Assembly (NCBI GenBank): GCA_030637845.1 | Contig: DAOWFT010000053.1 | Location: forward strand, 1-6,473 | Source: Thalassospiraceae bacterium | Lineage (GTDB): Bacteria; Pseudomonadota; Alphaproteobacteria; Rhodospirillales; Magnetovibrionaceae | Reading direction: 5' to 3' | Length of the DNA: 6,473 nt | In this document: positions 5,084-6,473 of the stretch, in pieces | Layout: each line of letters begins with the position of its first letter | Numbering within the stretch: the first letter of the stretch is position 1 | The notes under the pieces: generated by a model | The model's database searches: none | What the model saw: only the letters and a program-made list of their open reading frames with translations | What the model was told of the DNA's origin: nothing | Program-made: the position numbers and the translations under genes

Positions 5084-6473
5084 TTATAATCCTGTTTGGA
5101 ACCACCACTATTTTTTTAGGTGTCTTGCCGCCCATTGCGGTTTGTACGTTTGCTATGCCAAGGGCCGCCGCTTCGGCAGTTGCATTGTCGCAATCTTTTG
5201 GCAATTCAACTGTGCCGCGCAGCTTGCCCATAACCTGAACTCCGATGGTAACGGTATCATCAACCAGCAACTTTTCAATAGCCACGGGCCACGGCTCATC
5301 GGCCAGCATGGTATCATGGCCCAATAGCTGCCACAGTTCCTCGGCTAGATGCGGCATCATCGGGTTTATAAGTTTTGTTACGACTTCGAACCCTTCGCGC
5401 AAAACCGCACTAACATCCGGCCCATCTTTTGTACTTGCCAATGAGTTTGCCAGTGTATTTGCCAGTAAATTTGTAAGTTCACGAATGCGGGCAACCGCCT
5501 TGTTAAAATGAAACGCATCAAGGTCGCGGGTCACGCCATCAATGGTTTTATGTATCTGGCGGTGAATATTGTTGGCGCTATCGCCAAGTTTGTTTGGAAT
5601 CGCAGATCCCGCGGGTGGCAAGTTTGAAATATTTTCAGCAACCATGCGCCATAGTTTGGCAACGTAACGCCATGCGCCCTCGATGCCGCTGTCGGTCCAG
5701 TCGAGGTCGCGATCGGGCGGGCTATCGGAAAGCATGAACAGGCGCGCGGTGTCGGCACCGTATTCACTAATAATTATTTCAGGATCGACCACGTTCTTTT
5801 TTGACTTGGACATTTTTTCCGAACGACCAACGGTGTAATCATTGACATCAAGGCGCATTGCTTCTTCCGGGGTAAGCCACTTGTTGTCTTTTGTCTGATA
5901 AGTTTCATGACAAATCATTCCTTGGGTCATCAGCCCGGCGAACGGTTCTTTAATACCGATGTAGCCGCAATCTTTTAAGGCGCGGGTAAAAAAGCGCGAA
6001 TAAAGCAAATGCAAAACCGCATGCTCAATCCCACCGATGTATTGATCAACCGGCAGCCAGTAATCGGCGGCGTCAGGGTCAAACGCACCTTCTGAATCGG
6101 GCGAGGTAAAGCGGGAAAAATACCAAGAGCTTTCAAAAAAAGTATCAAAGGTATCTGTTTCGCGCACCGCATCGTTACCGCAGGTTGGGCATTTAACGTG
6201 TTTCCACGTGGGGTGCGCATCGAGCGGGTTGCCGGCCACGGTTAAATCAACGTCTTTTGGCAATTCAACCGGAAGGTCTTTTTCCGGGACCGGGACCTCG
6301 CCGCAATCGCCGCAACGAATGATGGGTATGGGGCAACCCCAATAACGCTGCCTGGAAACGCCCCAGTCACGCAGGCGGTATTGCACGGTTCCCTCACCGG
6401 CGCCCAAGTCCTGTAATTTTTTAATGGCGGCTTTTTTTGCAGCGCTGACTTCAAGGCCGTTGAGGAACTCTGA
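5070..6473 (-). CDS. leuS: Leucyl-tRNA synthetase, C-terminal part
   Basis: LeuRS charges tRNA-Leu with leucine in the cytoplasm. The frame is open to the window edge, so 467 C-terminal residues of about 860 are visible; the codon at 6407 is an internal TTG leucine, not a start. Numbering from the window edge, residues 33-46 (RLRDWGVSRQRYWG) lead from the editing domain back to the catalytic core. Cysteine pairs at 54/57 and 95/98 probably bind zinc. RETDTFDTFFESSWY (104-118) and the block ending in YIGGIEHAVLHLLY (145-158) are conserved catalytic-domain blocks. EKMSKSKKN (219-227) holds the class I KMSKS signature that stabilises the adenylation transition state. The helical anticodon-binding domain follows, including PMMPHLAEELW (371-381), then the small C-terminal domain that contacts the tRNA (VQVMGKLRG, near 412-420). 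The stop TAG lies inside lptE. A three-unit tandem repeat sits in the anticodon-binding domain. Confidence 0.97.
   Translation of the reverse strand, partial: SEFLNGLEVSAAKKAAIKKLQDLGAGEGTVQYRLRDWGVSRQRYWGCPIPIIRCGDCGEVPVPEKDLPVELPKDVDLTVAGNPLDAHPTWKHVKCPTCGNDAVRETDTFDTFFESSWYFSRFTSPDSEGAFDPDAADYWLPVDQYIGGIEHAVLHLLYSRFFTRALKDCGYIGIKEPFAGLMTQGMICHETYQTKDNKWLTPEEAMRLDVNDYTVGRSEKMSKSKKNVVDPEIIISEYGADTARLFMLSDSPPDRDLDWTDSGIEGAWRYVAKLWRMVAENISNLPPAGSAIPNKLGDSANNIHRQIHKTIDGVTRDLDAFHFNKAVARIRELTNLLANTLANSLASTKDGPDVSAVLREGFEVVTKLINPMMPHLAEELWQLLGHDTMLADEPWPVAIEKLLVDDTVTIGVQVMGKLRGTVELPKDCDNATAEAAALGIANVQTAMGGKTPKKIVVVPNRIINVVI
5090..5093 (-). promoter_or_regulatory. Ribosome binding site of lptE inside leuS
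   Basis: AGGA on the minus strand lies 6 bases before the lptE ATG (5083-5081) and within the final codons of leuS. It supports the overlapping start, which would let ribosomes finishing leuS reinitiate on lptE. Confidence 0.55.
5435..5470. repeat. Three-unit 12-bp tandem repeat inside leuS
   Basis: On the plus strand the units are TTGCCAATGAGT, TTGCCAGTGTAT and TTGCCAGTAAAT, directly abutting and in frame. They encode the LLANTLANSLA segment of LeuRS (four residues per unit) on a helix of the anticodon-binding domain. The units differ at several positions, so the duplication is not recent. Confidence 0.65.

Noticed and set aside
6201..6213. CACGTG core inside leuS as a parS site
   Set aside because: The flanks do not match parS, and the sequence is explained by the LeuRS His-Pro-Thr-Trp coding.

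Overview
The window is a stretch of bacterial chromosome carrying seven protein genes, two of them cut by the window edges. It is most likely alphaproteobacterial. The reasons are the gene order mnmG-rsmG-parA-parB facing a convergent leuS-lptE-holA block, the LeuRS sequence style (two CxxC pairs, KMSKSKKNVVDP), and the lptE/holA pairing. That gene order is typical of the origin-proximal region in this class. Genus cannot be read from the sequence. All three stop codons are used, so the standard code applies.

Left half, plus strand: the C-terminal half of MnmG (tRNA wobble-uridine modification), a 127-bp intergenic region with two perfect 16-bp parS palindromes (TGTTTCACGTGAAACA), then rsmG (16S rRNA m7G methyltransferase), parA and parB. 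rsmG and parA are 18 bp apart. parA and parB are 42 bp apart, and that gap holds a terminator-like hairpin that starts on the parA stop codon. ParB loads on parS and slides as a CTP-dependent clamp, and the ParA ATPase moves the ParB-DNA complex, so the locus carries both the segregation proteins and their DNA target.

Right half, minus strand: leuS (C-terminal 467 residues visible), lptE and holA. leuS and lptE overlap by 14 bp and lptE and holA by 4 bp (ATGA), so this is a tightly coupled operon. It joins leucyl-tRNA charging, an outer-membrane lipopolysaccharide-assembly lipoprotein and the clamp-loader delta subunit. holA ends only 27 bp from the end of parB, tail to tail.

Nothing here looks like a mobile element, CRISPR array, RNA gene or undescribed system; it is conserved housekeeping DNA. 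The points most worth a second look are the parS pair and its AT-rich spacer, the parA-parB hairpin, an apparent change in arginine codon use inside parA, and a small tandem-repeat expansion in leuS.
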